The position numbers and the translations under genes were made by a program. Positions 51,533 to 64,000 of a stretch of 64,000 nucleotides of DNA are shown here, one piece after another; positions within the stretch are counted from its first letter, which is position 1, and every line of letters starts with the position of its first letter. The DNA comes from Strongyloides papillosus. Taxonomy: Eukaryota > Nematoda > Chromadorea > Rhabditida > Strongyloididae. The notes under the pieces were generated by a model. The model was not told where the DNA came from. It ran no database searches and worked only from the letters and a program-made list of their open reading frames with translations. Where the stretch lies: the NCBI GenBank assembly GCA_005656395.1, contig SRSI01000013.1, forward strand, positions 620,001-684,000, written 5' to 3'.

Positions 51533-54500
51533 ATGATATTTAATCTAAAAGAAATATTTTCTATATTTTTACTTATAAAACTACTATCTTTTTATGAAGT
51601 ATCATGCCAAGTTAGACTAAAAGAAGATGCTATTAATAGAATTTTGTATCAAAGTAAGAATGTCTCAATTAACAATGATGAGATTGAGGATATCTCAACA
51701 GCGATGAATATTAAAAATGATATAATAACTTTTGAACCAGATATATTTAATAATCCCATTAATATACCCAAAGATATAGTAAAAGAAAAAATGATCATAA
51801 TGAGCAAAGTAAATTCCTTCCAACAAAATAAAATTTCATTTAAATGTTTACCAACAAAAATGTTCACATGTGTAGGAGAGGATAATAAAAACAATGATGG
51901 ATACATTTTTAAAATTATAACGAATAAAGATGGAAAAGAATATGGAAATAAAACCTATCTTAATGTTGAAATATTTATACATGATATTAATGGTATTAGT
52001 AAAGAGTACAACAAAGGAAAAAATATAATAACGTTTATTCATAATAATACATCATTGGTTGATGACGAAAAAAGTAAGGTTATCAATTCTAAGGAAAAAG
52101 AGACTACAAATGATGGTATAACATTTGATCAACCAATATACAATGTTATGTTATTTTCTGGTCCAACGAAACCAATCATTATACTAAGGGGAAAGGTATA
52201 TCTATTGAAGGATAAAAAAAGTATACCAAAAATTTGGGTTGATCATCAAAATGATAGTAATGATATTTTTGAAGTAAAAAATATTAAACTTGAAAAAGAT
52301 GGAGTATACATTTGATGTTACCCTTAAAGGTAATATGACTATAGAAGATTCCAATGAAAATAATAAGGTTATATCCGGAACAATTAAAGCCAAACAATCA
52401 AACATTATAGGTTTGGCAGAGATTAATGCTGAAATAATACCTAAACAAACAACTTATAAAGAGACGACAAAATCAAGTTTGCATGCAATATCAATATTAG
52501 AAAATATTGGAAATGACCATGAAATTAATGGAAATTTAAAAGAAATAACTTCTCAAGAACATATTGAAGATTTAATAGTGCCATTTAGGAATTTCAATGA
52601 AGAAAGTGTAGAAGTTTCTAGAATAGATGTAGGGACTAGGTATGAGAACAATGATCATAATAAGGATAATGGTAAAATAATACAATATGCTTATAATAAT
52701 ATAAGTAGTATTAAATCACAAGATAACACTTTAAATAGTAAACCCTTTGTTTTAAATAGCAAATTGAGGAGTAATGTATATAGTGAAAGAAATAACTATA
52801 AAGAAAAGTATGTAAATGAGGATAAAATGTATATATTAGAGAATATAAATACAAAAATGAATGGATTTATAATACAAAATAATAATAGTGCACCGTTAAC
52901 TCTACCAATAAAAGGAGAATGGAAGAAAAATAATATTTCAATGGATAAAATTAATATATTGGAGAATAGTAAAAATGGAACAATAATAAGTCATTTAATG
53001 ATGCTAGATTATATTAATGATGATGATATATCTATTATTATGTTTAATGAAACAAAAGATTATTTATTTAAGATAGAGGATAATAATTTAATTTTAATAT
53101 GTCAAAATAAACAACAAAAATGTATAGATTATGAGGAAGACAATGAAATAGAGTTATTACTTTTAACTAACTATAATAATCCAATACTACTTAATATACT
53201 GGTTGGTAATGAAGATGAGACTGATCCAAAATTGGTATTGTTTAATAAGGATATAAAAATATCTAATGATAAAATGTTAAATCAGTTTTTATTCTCAGTG
53301 AAGGATGATGATGGTATAGAAAGTAACGAAATATTATTGGAAGGTGATGTTTCTAAGTATTTTACTATTCAAAAAGCACAAGATGATGGATTATATCAGA
53401 TAGTTTACCTTTCAACACCACCTCCTGGTAAAAGTGAATTATCAATTATTGTTAAAGGTAAAAATCCATCAAAAAGAAGTATTATTAAAAATGTTGCTGT
53501 TAAGGTTATTGATAATATCCATAAAGCACATTTTAGAAAAGACATTTATAATATTAAGATGCCTGGAAATAAAATAATTAAAGATGAGAAACTTGTTCAT
53601 TTAGAGTTAGAAGGTGTCTCAATTGACAGTGTTGATTTTTGTATATTAGATGGAAATCCAGGATGGATAACAATAGAGAAGTACGGTGGTGAAATTAAAG
53701 TTAATTCAGTTATTGATAATATTTATAATGGAAAATATGACATCCTTATTGGAGCAATTGATAAAGAAAGTAACAAGGTTGTTGCAAAAACTACATTGAC
53801 AATTGAAATTGTTGATTGGCTTGATTATAAGCCTGTTTTTACGAAGAAATTTTATTCAATTTCTATTGAAAGACATCAAATAAATGATACTATTGATATT
53901 ACTCTTCTACCCCATAATTCAAATACTAAAATTTACGTAAAAGAAGATACAATCATGGGATGGGATAATGAAATTAAGGCAGTTAATGTCAGTAAAAATT
54001 ATATTTCAATTTTTGGAAACAAAGTTAAAATACCACTAATAAATATTCCATCAGTAAAAAGTTTATTCTTTGAGGTACATTTACATGATGTTCCAAATGA
54101 AAAAGCACTTGTTGGTGTTCATATAAATAAAAATGAAAGTGAATATCAAAAGGAAGTAGAAGAACACTCCAAACTTATATTTTCAAAAACATACACATCC
54201 AAAATTTTGACACTTAATGTTGAGATACCAGAAAATACTCCGATAGGAAGAGTAATAGAAAACATATATCCTTTCAATCCAATAACAGGCAAAAACGCCG
54301 ACGAATGTTACATAAGGGATGGATTTGATAAATATTTTTATGTTGATGTATCCAATGGTGATATTTTATTAATTGATAATATTGATTTTGATGCCTTACA
54401 AAATCCTGAATTTGATGTAGTCATAGCTTGTAGTCAAAATAAATCAGAACCAATAGAAGCAATTATGAATGTTAAAATTAAGAATGTTTCTGATAATCCA

Positions 54501-56846
54501 CCAATAATAAACATCTTACATACCAATTACCCATATGTATACGAGCTAGACAAGAATATACCAGAAAATTATGCTATATTTAATTTTTCAATAACAGATA
54601 TTGATGGAGAAACTGATCATTTTATAGAAATTCTTGGTGACGATGCGCAAAAATTTGTTATTGATAAAAATTTTGACAAGACATACTCTTTCAAGACAGC
54701 CTCAAATGCCATATTTGATTACGATGATTCAAAAGCATTAAAATTAGTTTTGAGAGCTATGGATAAAGGTAAAAATATTGGAAAGGTATTGATTACAATA
54801 AAATTTACTAATAATCATAATCAATTACCATACATAGAAAAGAAGCATTTTGAATTTAAAGTTGTTGAAAATTGGCCAGAAAATGTGTTTGTTGGGACAG
54901 TTTATATTAATGGGAAAAGTAGTAATATTAATGATACAGAAATTGTATTTTCAATAGAAGATCAGCCAGATGATTACTTTAAGATTGAAAAGAATACTGG
55001 AAGAATTATTACAGGAAAATCATTAAAAAATATCTCACTCGATGCACCATATGAGATGAGGATTGTCGTTTCAAGTATATTACATAAAAATTTTAAAGAT
55101 AGTGCAATAGTATCAATAAATATAATTAACCCTGACACAATAATTATGCCTAATGAAAAACATCTTAAAATTATGCAACCAAAAGACGGTGAGATAATAA
55201 AAGTTTCAGAAGAAATAGATGTTGGTAAAAAAATATATTCAGTGGAGTTAGAGTATAGTGGTGATACATTAGATTTGTCAAAAACAAATATTGACTATAA
55301 GATAATTAATCTTAATAATAATAGTGATACAACATTTGTAATTAATGACAATGGAGTAATATTTATAAACTCACAGTTAAATTATGAAAAAATTTCAAAA
55401 TACACACTTATGATTATTGTTAAGAATAATGAAAGGATTGATGAAATGGAGAGTGTAATTATTTTCATAGAACTTGAAAATGAAAATAATAAATCACCAT
55501 ATTTTATTGAAGATTATACAAATAGATATTTCATATTTAACAAATCATCTATTGTTTTAGCACAAGTCAAAGCAATTGATGATGATTTCCCACCATATAA
55601 TAAAATTTATTACCATATTATTAAACATTGTGGTAAAAATTATAATAAATTGCAAATTGACAAAATTACTGGAGAGATAAGAAGAGCAAAATATAAAAAT
55701 ATAAAACAATTTAAAAAATTTCCAACATATTTTGAGGTATGTATTTATGCATCACCATACAACTTTACATTGAAAAAAAGTAAAATAACATTTGACAAGA
55801 ATCGTAAAGATCAAGTTAAAATAAAAATTAAATATATAGTGGATAAGGAGGAGAAAGAAAATGAAAGGATGGTAACAAATAATTATCTACATAATAATAC
55901 AATAGAATATATTACAAGTAATTTAAATGAAATTCCTATTTATTATGGGGAGGATAAACTGAACTATCAATATCATAAAAATCAATTGTTTAAGATGGAG
56001 ACTTTTTCATTAACACCTGCCAGTTATGAACCAAATGCCAAAATATTACATATTAATAAAAATAAACGTATTTTTAGGATAAATGAATTGTCAGGAGATA
56101 TTATCTTTGATCCAAAAATAACAACTTACCCAGAAGGTATATACAATATTACATTTACATTATCAAATAATGTTAATTTAAATAACACAATTGTTTATAA
56201 TAAGGAGTATCATTTTATTGATCAAAAAAATAAGATGAAATTTATCTTTGATACACCACCATCAAAAATGGGTTTTCGTTTGAAAGATTTCCACACCTCT
56301 GTACAAAATATTTTTGATGAGTTAAGTAAAGTCAATAAATATAGTACGAAAATATATTTGGAAAATGAAATTAGAATAGAGAAAAATTATAAATCATCAG
56401 TGTGTTTCCATATTACTGATGAGGACATTGTTAAAAATCCATATGAATACAAAAATTTATTTGAAACATTAATTTCAAAGTATCCATATCTTGGTGTGGT
56501 ATATGAAGAATACTCAGTAAGGAATATTATAAAATGTACAGAAAATTGGGAACCATATTTGAAAAAAGGCTTTATTGAGAAGGTAACAGCGGAAATTGAT
56601 AAAAATTCTTGGAAAGAGTATCTTCTTCTTATTACAATTCTGTCAATTATTTCAATTTTCTTTGCACTATTCCTCTACTACTGTATTGCATTAAAATATC
56701 GTTTTCATTTACTGATTAAAAAGGAGCATCTAAGACTTGTCACAAATAAAAGGATAATGGCAATATCAAAAGGAAATGAAAAACAATTTGTCAAAAGCAG
56801 TCCACAATTCGCTATAGGCATGTCTTCAGATTTACTCGAATACTAA
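51533..56846 (+). CDS. Divergent cadherin-repeat membrane protein, with apparent frameshift near 52303
   Basis: Type I membrane protein of roughly 1770 aa. The signal peptide (SIFLLIKLLSFYEVSC) is near 51560. Weak cadherin-like repeats follow, with motifs such as IPENTPIGRVIENIYP, DFDALQNPEFDVVIACSQ, NVSDNPPIINI, FDYDDSKALKLVLRAMDKG, VVENWPENVFVGTVYING and FKIEKNTGRIITG. The Ca2+-binding DXNDN-type linkers are mostly eroded. One TM segment (YLLLITILSIISIFFALFLYYCIAL) and a tail of about 60 residues end the protein; no beta-catenin-binding motif is evident. The coding sequence is split between frame 51533-52315 and frame 52290-56846, and protein text continues naturally across (KNIKLEKDGVY, then TFDVTLKGNM). 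I found no credible intron there, so I list one gene with an indel. It may relate to a nematode cdh gene, but I cannot say which. Confidence 0.78.
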
Positions 56847-57822
56847 CTAATAAATTTTTTCATATATCATATCATAAACTTTACATAAAATAAAATTCCT
56901 GTTTTTTTCCCGCTAACTTTTTCTATTCCATTAATTTTTGATTTTCAATTTTTGTTTCACATAATCTTAAGTGTATAAATGTTATTTTAACTGTTAAGAG
57001 GGGATAATATTGACAATCATAAAAAATGACCAAAAGTTATATGGAATTTTGTATTTTTTAAAATGATACTATTAATGTTTATACAATTTGGATTGTCTAA
57101 TAATTTTAAGCTAAAGAATGGCAAGTCATAATACTATACAATATTTATAAAATGTACTTTATTAAAAGAGTGTTTATCATTTCACTTAAAGTGATTTCTT
57201 GAAAATGTTATTATTTTATCAATTAATATACATATTATTTTTATCCAAGAACTTTAGAGAATAACATTTTTTTCTTTTAATTTCGTCGGAAAAAAACAAC
57301 GAGAAATATTTATTTTATTTGAAAATATTCTTTTAACAGGCATTATTATTCATTCTCATTTATGAGAAGAGTGTAAGTAAATAGTTAAAGTTATATTTCA
57401 ATAACATCCCTGAAAGAGAACATTTATGTGATAATTTTAAGGACTACGTATAATTTTTCATTGGTAAGAATTTCCTTCCTACTTATTAAACACATTTATT
57501 TAATATTTTTATCCACCTTAAGTATCTAAAATTATCAAATAAACATCAAGATAATATTTAAAAGGAAGATAAATGATATTATTTTATCGTGAAACTTTTT
57601 TTTTCAATAATTACTTGAAATTTAGTAGAAATAAAAAGTATATACTCATTTATTTATGTTTCTTTGAACAATGTTTTTTATTTAAACTATTACCACAAAA
57701 AAATTGAGTATGAAAAATTATATTCTGTGTAAAAAGATAAGGAGTAATTTTTTTATTATTCTGTACACATTTATCTTATAACAATTTGAAACTACATATT
57801 GGAAATATAATATAATTCTATG
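56847..57822. other. Intergenic between convergent genes, about 1 kb
   Basis: AT-rich shared 3' flank of the cadherin-like and Ly6-like genes. No gene was seen. Confidence 0.45.
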
Positions 57823-58887
<1,065 letters not shown>

Positions 58888-61800
58888 CCCATTAGGAAGT
58901 TACTTTACTATTCTTTTTCTCTAAAAACATGTACATTTTTATTAAATATTATAAATATTAGATAATTAATGTTGCAATAAAAAGAACAGTACATCAAAAT
59001 ATTAATAATTTATTGAATATTTATTACTTATAAATTTAACTAATCATTCAAAAATAATATTAAATAAAAATGGTATTTAAGGAGGAATCAAAATGTATAC
59101 GAAGGTTTTAAACACAAAGTACATAATAAATAAACTAATATTTTCTGGAAACAGAAGTAAAACTTTATATTTTCTCCATAAATGTCTATCACTAAAGAAT
59201 ACCATTATCATGTTAATGAAATACTTGACACGGGGTAATAAATTGTTTTTATTTAACATGTATCATTTAATATAGTATATATATTTCTACCATAAGCTTT
59301 AAATAAAAAGATAGTGTGAAAATGTTATAAGTTTTTAAATACATTGATGTAGTCTTAAAAATTACTAGTATATATTAAAGTTTAAAAATGTTAAAAAAGA
59401 AAAATTGATGTTTATATGGTAGGATGATAGGAGGACACACAGTATTATAGGGAAAAATAATTGTATTATAATGAAAGAGTTTTTGATTATATGTTAAGAG
59501 ATATCAAGATAATTATTACTTAAAAAATGTTATTTAACTATCCTTAAAATTTACTAAAAAATATGATGTAATTTTGAAAGTTCACTTGAACTTGGCACCA
59601 CTTCAAAAATACTACTGATAGTTGATGATAAAAAAAATTTTATTAAAAGATTATCTTAAATTTAATATATAATTCAATTCTGTTAAACAATTAATTGAAG
59701 TTGTAAAATACTGTGACAGGATGATAAGTTAAACAATAACCAGAGAAACATATAAAAGATTAATTATTATCGTAAATAAATTTGTGATATTCCAAAATAT
59801 TTTTAATTGAGATATGGTAAATTATAAAGAACTTAACTTAAATATTTTTTGTATTTTTATAATAAATATATGTCGAGGTAACAGAAACGAAATGTAGTAT
59901 ATGAATATATGTATACATAAATATATTTTTTTAAATTATATCTTATACTCATCAAAAGGTACGTAATAAAGGATGTCAAAGTTGATATATAATATGATTT
60001 GTTAATAATATTTTCTTTTCACGCAATTGAAATGATAATGAATATGAAAATAATTTTAATAGGTAATAATTTAGGAAAAAGTGGATTAATATGGCATAGG
60101 AAATGTATAAAAATAGCTGTCAGATACACGATTATTTTCACTGAATGTGATATTTTTATTTTTAGATGTGAAATTAAAGGAAAAAAAATTTTAAAGCAGT
60201 AGATGATATATATATATATATTTGTAATTTTAATAATATTTAGAAATTTTTGATAAGGGATAGAAAATTAATTAGTTCAAACTAGTATGTGAATGACTTT
60301 TAATTAAAGGTATAATTCTTCATTATTAAAATTACTTTTTAATGGATACCGAAATGTTATAAATTGGAAGGATCTAATAAAGGAAAAATAAGTTTATGGC
60401 TTTTATTACTGTCAAAGAAACGTCTCTATTGGGAAAAGTATGTGATATGTTAGTTATGGGAAGAAAAGTGTTTTATGAGGTGATATAATGAGGTTTGTAA
60501 GAATTGATGGATGATTAGGAAGTAAGAATTTTGTTTAAATGGAAGTGTTTTAGTGTAGATAGGAAAAGAATAAAATGTTAATATATTATACATTTAAAAG
60601 ATTAGTATGTTGTAATTGAAATAATTTTAAAAAATTAGTTATATGTTATTATGATATGGAAAATTGATATTTTCGATAGTTTTTGTTGAAAATAGTTGTA
60701 TCATATTACAAAGGAGAAAGAAATATTTATTAGGTATTACAATACATTTAAAAAATTATATGTACATAAATAAATATACAAATATTGTACTATTTAATTA
60801 ATAATAAATAATTGATTTAGTTTTTTTACATGTCCTATAAGTTAGTTAAAAAAAAGAGATATGAAAGAAAAATTTTGATTTACACTATAACTAAGTTCTT
60901 TATTCATAATTTATCGTGAATTTTAGATATTCAAATTATATTAATAATATTTTCTTGGACATTTTAAAGGAACTAATAATATTTTAATGTAGCTATTAAT
61001 TTTCGAATGAAAATTATAGAGGTGATGTATGAGAAATATATGGTAATTTTTTTTTCTAAACAATGCTTTTTGTAAGAGAATATGAACAATATTATAGTTA
61101 TATATCTCTTATAAATATGTAGATTGTGAAAAAAAAATAATTGTACTATAAAAATACTTATATCATTCATGAAGTGGTAGTTTTGATTAATATGGCTATG
61201 TGAAATAATAATTTAAAAATATAATTATGTTTTTTTTCCTTTAATGATATAAATATAAAATTTTGCCATCTAAATAATAGATAGATTAACAATTGATTAA
61301 GAGGGAAACTATAAAAAAAGGATGTATGTTTTCTTGGTTTAACACCAAAATATATGTAAATAAATTTAATTATCAATAAATTTCTACCATTCATAATATT
61401 CGAAAAATAATTAAGTTAAACTTGAAATGGCATAACAATTGTTGTAATACTAATTACTTATCCATAAATTTGCACAGTCTCAGATACATTCATTTTTAAT
61501 CACTCTAGAAATGTTTTACTTAATATAGCAACTGTATGTAAGTGGGGACAGTTAAAAATAAAATCTGCCAGAAGGACCTTATGGGAGATATAGTGATAAT
61601 ATATGTTATAATAATTGTGATTAGTCCAAATATACTTGAAAAACATGAGTTAATAATGTAAATTACTATAACTCTTCACAATTTTCAAAGTTATTATCTT
61701 TAATAGCATATAATTTTTTTGTATACATCAATTTTTTGTTTATAAAATTGAAGATTTGTAAAAAAAAAGTCAAAAAATATATTGTTATGTTAGAATACAT

Positions 61801-62651
61801 TTAAAAAAATTTTCCATACCAAAACTATAAATGTTTAATTTTTAAAAGTTGTTAAAAATAACAATCATAATGTTTATAAAAATTGTTAGAAAAAAGGTTT
61901 TGATATTAAGCAGAAGACAATATTTTAAATTTTTAACGTAAAACCATATTATTTCAAGCTACTTATCTAAAGCATGTGCAAAAAATATGCTTGTTATTTT
62001 TAACAAATATGAATCTTTTTAAAACTCTACATCTTCATAGATATAAAAATTTAATTGTGTAGATATAATATAAAAGAGTAAAATGATTTATAAAAATTTT
62101 TTAAAATAAAGGTATGAAATTTAATAGGGCAATGAAAGATTATATTAAAATTTAAATAAATAATCTTAATCATAATAAATATATATATATTTATCCCATT
62201 TACATTGTTTAAAGTTTTATCTTCTTTAATATATTATAATAGTTATCATTAATATAATATATAAACTATATATTATTTCTATTTTTTTCATTTACCATGT
62301 GATAATGAGAAAATACACTAAATTTAAAATATCTATTTAATAAATTTCTCAGTTATTTTAATATATTTTAAAATTTCTATAATTTATTAAGTATATTATT
62401 GTTAAAAATTTTTTTAAATAAATTAAGAATTAATAAATGAGTTGGAAAAAAATTGCATAATTATAGATTAATTTCAAATTTTGAAATTCTTCTTCTTTCA
62501 TAATAAATATATACATCTGGTTAATAGAAAAGAAAAGTAAAAAGTAATAAAATGGAACATACAAATAATAATAGAAATCTTTTATTTTAGGTTAAAAGAA
62601 TTTTTTATTTTTGTGTGAATAGGATTAACAACAAAAAAAGAAATAAATTAA
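58888..62651. other. Intergenic, 3.8 kb
   Basis: Long AT-rich stretch with a (TA)n tract near 60206-60220. The frames present are short and compositionally random; a 30-codon ATG frame at about 60396 has no support. It is upstream of the Ly6 gene and downstream of the amine oxidase gene. Confidence 0.45.
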
Positions 62652-64000
62652 TTAAATATAACTATTCCTAAAAATTCTATTTGCTTCACGTTGACCACTT
62701 AAATAGGCACCAATAACAGTTTGGTAGATTGAAGGATGAGTTCCTTCCCCAGCAAACATTATTATTGGTTTACCATTTTTATAAATAGGTCTTGATATGG
62801 TTTTAATAGGATCTTCAGGTAGTAAGGCAGATTCAGGTGTATAATATGTATAGGAACCTAAAAATAATTCATTTGATGCCCATGATTTTTGCATTATTTT
62901 TGTTGGTCTCGGTATAGAATCATTATTATATGCTGTTCTAAAATGATCTGTAATTTTATCTATCAAAATATCTTCTGATATATCTTTTATCAAATTTGGT
63001 CCTTTACCACTAACCCATCCAACTAAAATATTCTTATTTTTCCAATCTAAAGGTTGAAATGATAAAAATATTTTTGAAAATGTATCAGTTTTGGTACAAT
63101 CATTTACAGAAAGTGTATGTATCCATTTAGTCTTTTCACTCCAAAACGGTTCTTTATATATAAAGAATATTTTTTGCATATTACCAAATCCAAGTGAACT
63201 AATAGCTTTCATTCTTTTTTTACTTAATGTTGGTGTAAATAAAGAATAACCATATTTTTTTAAATGTCCCAATGGAACTGTTACAATTATTTTTGTATAA
63301 TTTGTTATAATATCTCCATTACTAAGTGTTAATGCAATTTTTTTTGCATTTGTATAATCTATATTTATTATACGTGAATTAAAATTAATATCTTTCTTCG
63401 TTATATTTTTTGTTAAATAATCTAAAATAGCTTTATATCCAAGATGATTCAATGTATACGATTTTAACTCATCCTCACTATCATCCCATAAATCAAAATT
63501 TACCAATGAGAGTTTTTCTATAGGTGAGGACCATTCAGTTTCATAGTAACTTTTATATAATCTAGCTAATGCATCATAAAATTTTTTCGATTTTAATTTA
63601 TTTTTAAGTCCAGCTTCTTTATACAAAAACGTTTTATAATCCTTTTGAAACATATCACCGATTGTTTTTGAATTCATCTTATCATCACTACTTATTAATT
63701 CATAATATCTTTCTAAATTACGACTAAAATTTGTGAATTTTTTTATAATATCATCCTCCAAATGACATTTTCCAATTTTATATTCCCCTGTATAAATAAA
63801 ATCATCATCATCCTCCTCACCATTAATAATATTTAAATTTTTAGCTATTTCATAAATTGGATTTTTTTTTCCATTAATAAATTGCGCTCCGAATTGCAAA
63901 TAACCATTTTCATATTTCATTGGATATACTCTTCCACCAATCCTATTGGAAGCTTCAAAAATTTTTATATTTTTGTATCCATTTGCTTGTAATTGATTGA
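62652..64000 (-). CDS. FAD-dependent amine oxidase (spermine/polyamine oxidase-like), 5' end off right edge
   Basis: Flavoenzyme of the monoamine/polyamine oxidase family, likely oxidising polyamines. The minus-strand frame is open from the right edge to the stop at 62652, about 449 codons, so the start and the N-terminal GxGxxG dinucleotide site lie outside. Visible motifs: KIFEASNRIGGRVYP at the edge (end of the FAD-binding Rossmann unit), LQFGAQFINGKKNP, IVTVPLGHLKKYG, LGFGNMQKIFFIY, SWASNELFLGSYTYY, and the C-terminal FAD-binding block MFAGEGTHPSIYQTVIGAYLSG. This arrangement is that of polyamine oxidases rather than LSD1 (no tower insert or SWIRM seen). The ATG at 63920 is internal, not the start. 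Neighbouring genes give no functional hint. Confidence 0.92.
   Translation of the reverse strand, partial: NQLQANGYKNIKIFEASNRIGGRVYPMKYENGYLQFGAQFINGKKNPIYEIAKNLNIINGEEDDDDFIYTGEYKIGKCHLEDDIIKKFTNFSRNLERYYELISSDDKMNSKTIGDMFQKDYKTFLYKEAGLKNKLKSKKFYDALARLYKSYYETEWSSPIEKLSLVNFDLWDDSEDELKSYTLNHLGYKAILDYLTKNITKKDINFNSRIINIDYTNAKKIALTLSNGDIITNYTKIIVTVPLGHLKKYGYSLFTPTLSKKRMKAISSLGFGNMQKIFFIYKEPFWSEKTKWIHTLSVNDCTKTDTFSKIFLSFQPLDWKNKNILVGWVSGKGPNLIKDISEDILIDKITDHFRTAYNNDSIPRPTKIMQKSWASNELFLGSYTYYTPESALLPEDPIKTISRPIYKNGKPIIMFAGEGTHPSIYQTVIGAYLSGQREANRIFRNSYI

Noticed and set aside
52202..52315. A 101-bp intron (52196-52296) reconciling the two cadherin frames
   Set aside because: Its acceptor (GAAAAAG) lacks a pyrimidine tract and it would remove well-behaved coding text; an indel is simpler.
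60396..60488. 30-codon ATG frame as a micropeptide gene
   Set aside because: No signal sequence, processing site or splice acceptor; a frame of this length is expected by chance.

Overview
The window reads as nuclear DNA of a nematode, most likely a Strongyloides-type (clade IVa) species. Base composition is extremely AT-rich. Introns are mostly 36-70 bp with GT..AG ends, and coding exons can be very long (one of 4785 bp). Several starts sit just after TTTTAG-type acceptors, as expected for spliced-leader trans-splicing. The gene content is typically nematode: SAX-3/Robo, UNC-53/NAV, SMA-6-type receptor, C6-domain mucin, a chemoreceptor-like 7TM protein and an NLP-47-type AKH/GnRH peptide. 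I rebuilt gene models by matching reading frames across splice sites. No RNA evidence was available.

Layout. 1-2199 (-): 5' part of the guidance receptor sax-3, running off the left edge. 6328-8049 (-): a UDP-glycosyltransferase. 9096-13925 (-): unc-53/neuron navigator. 16274-19258 (-): an unrecognised 982-aa Ser/Asn-rich protein. 19935-20618 (+): secreted Thr-rich C6-domain protein. 20784-21655 (-): 7TM receptor-like protein. 22887-24154 (+): CDC50-type flippase subunit. 25975-28394 (+): BMP-type TGF-beta type I receptor (sma-6-like). About 29.4-33.9 kb: decayed mobile elements on the minus strand, namely a transposase-like relic and an LTR-element relic with a recognisable LTR. 36497-38526 (+): peroxisomal ABCD3-type half transporter. 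39092-44412 (+): SBF/MTMR5-13-type DENN-myotubularin pseudophosphatase. 45476-45817 (+): AKH/GnRH-like neuropeptide precursor. 46229-47952 (-): MTMR9-type pseudophosphatase. 48410-50428 (-): Dishevelled. 50951-51321: a compositionally foreign island flanked by hairpin-bearing direct repeats. 51533-56846 (+): cadherin-like membrane protein with an apparent frameshift. 57823-58887 (-): Ly6-like GPI-anchored protein. 62652 to the right edge (-): flavin amine oxidase.

Themes. Several genes act in neuronal wiring and developmental signalling (sax-3, unc-53, dsh, sma-6, AKH peptide), but they form no evident operon. Two catalytically dead myotubularins lie about 1.8 kb apart in convergent orientation with only the neuropeptide gene between them. 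Several enzymes or ATPases have lost canonical residues: the UNC-53 P-loop, both myotubularin active sites, the UGT donor-binding DQ, and the first glycine of the SMA-6 P-loop. The most unusual non-genic signals are the 50.95-51.32 kb island and the 29.4-33.9 kb element graveyard.
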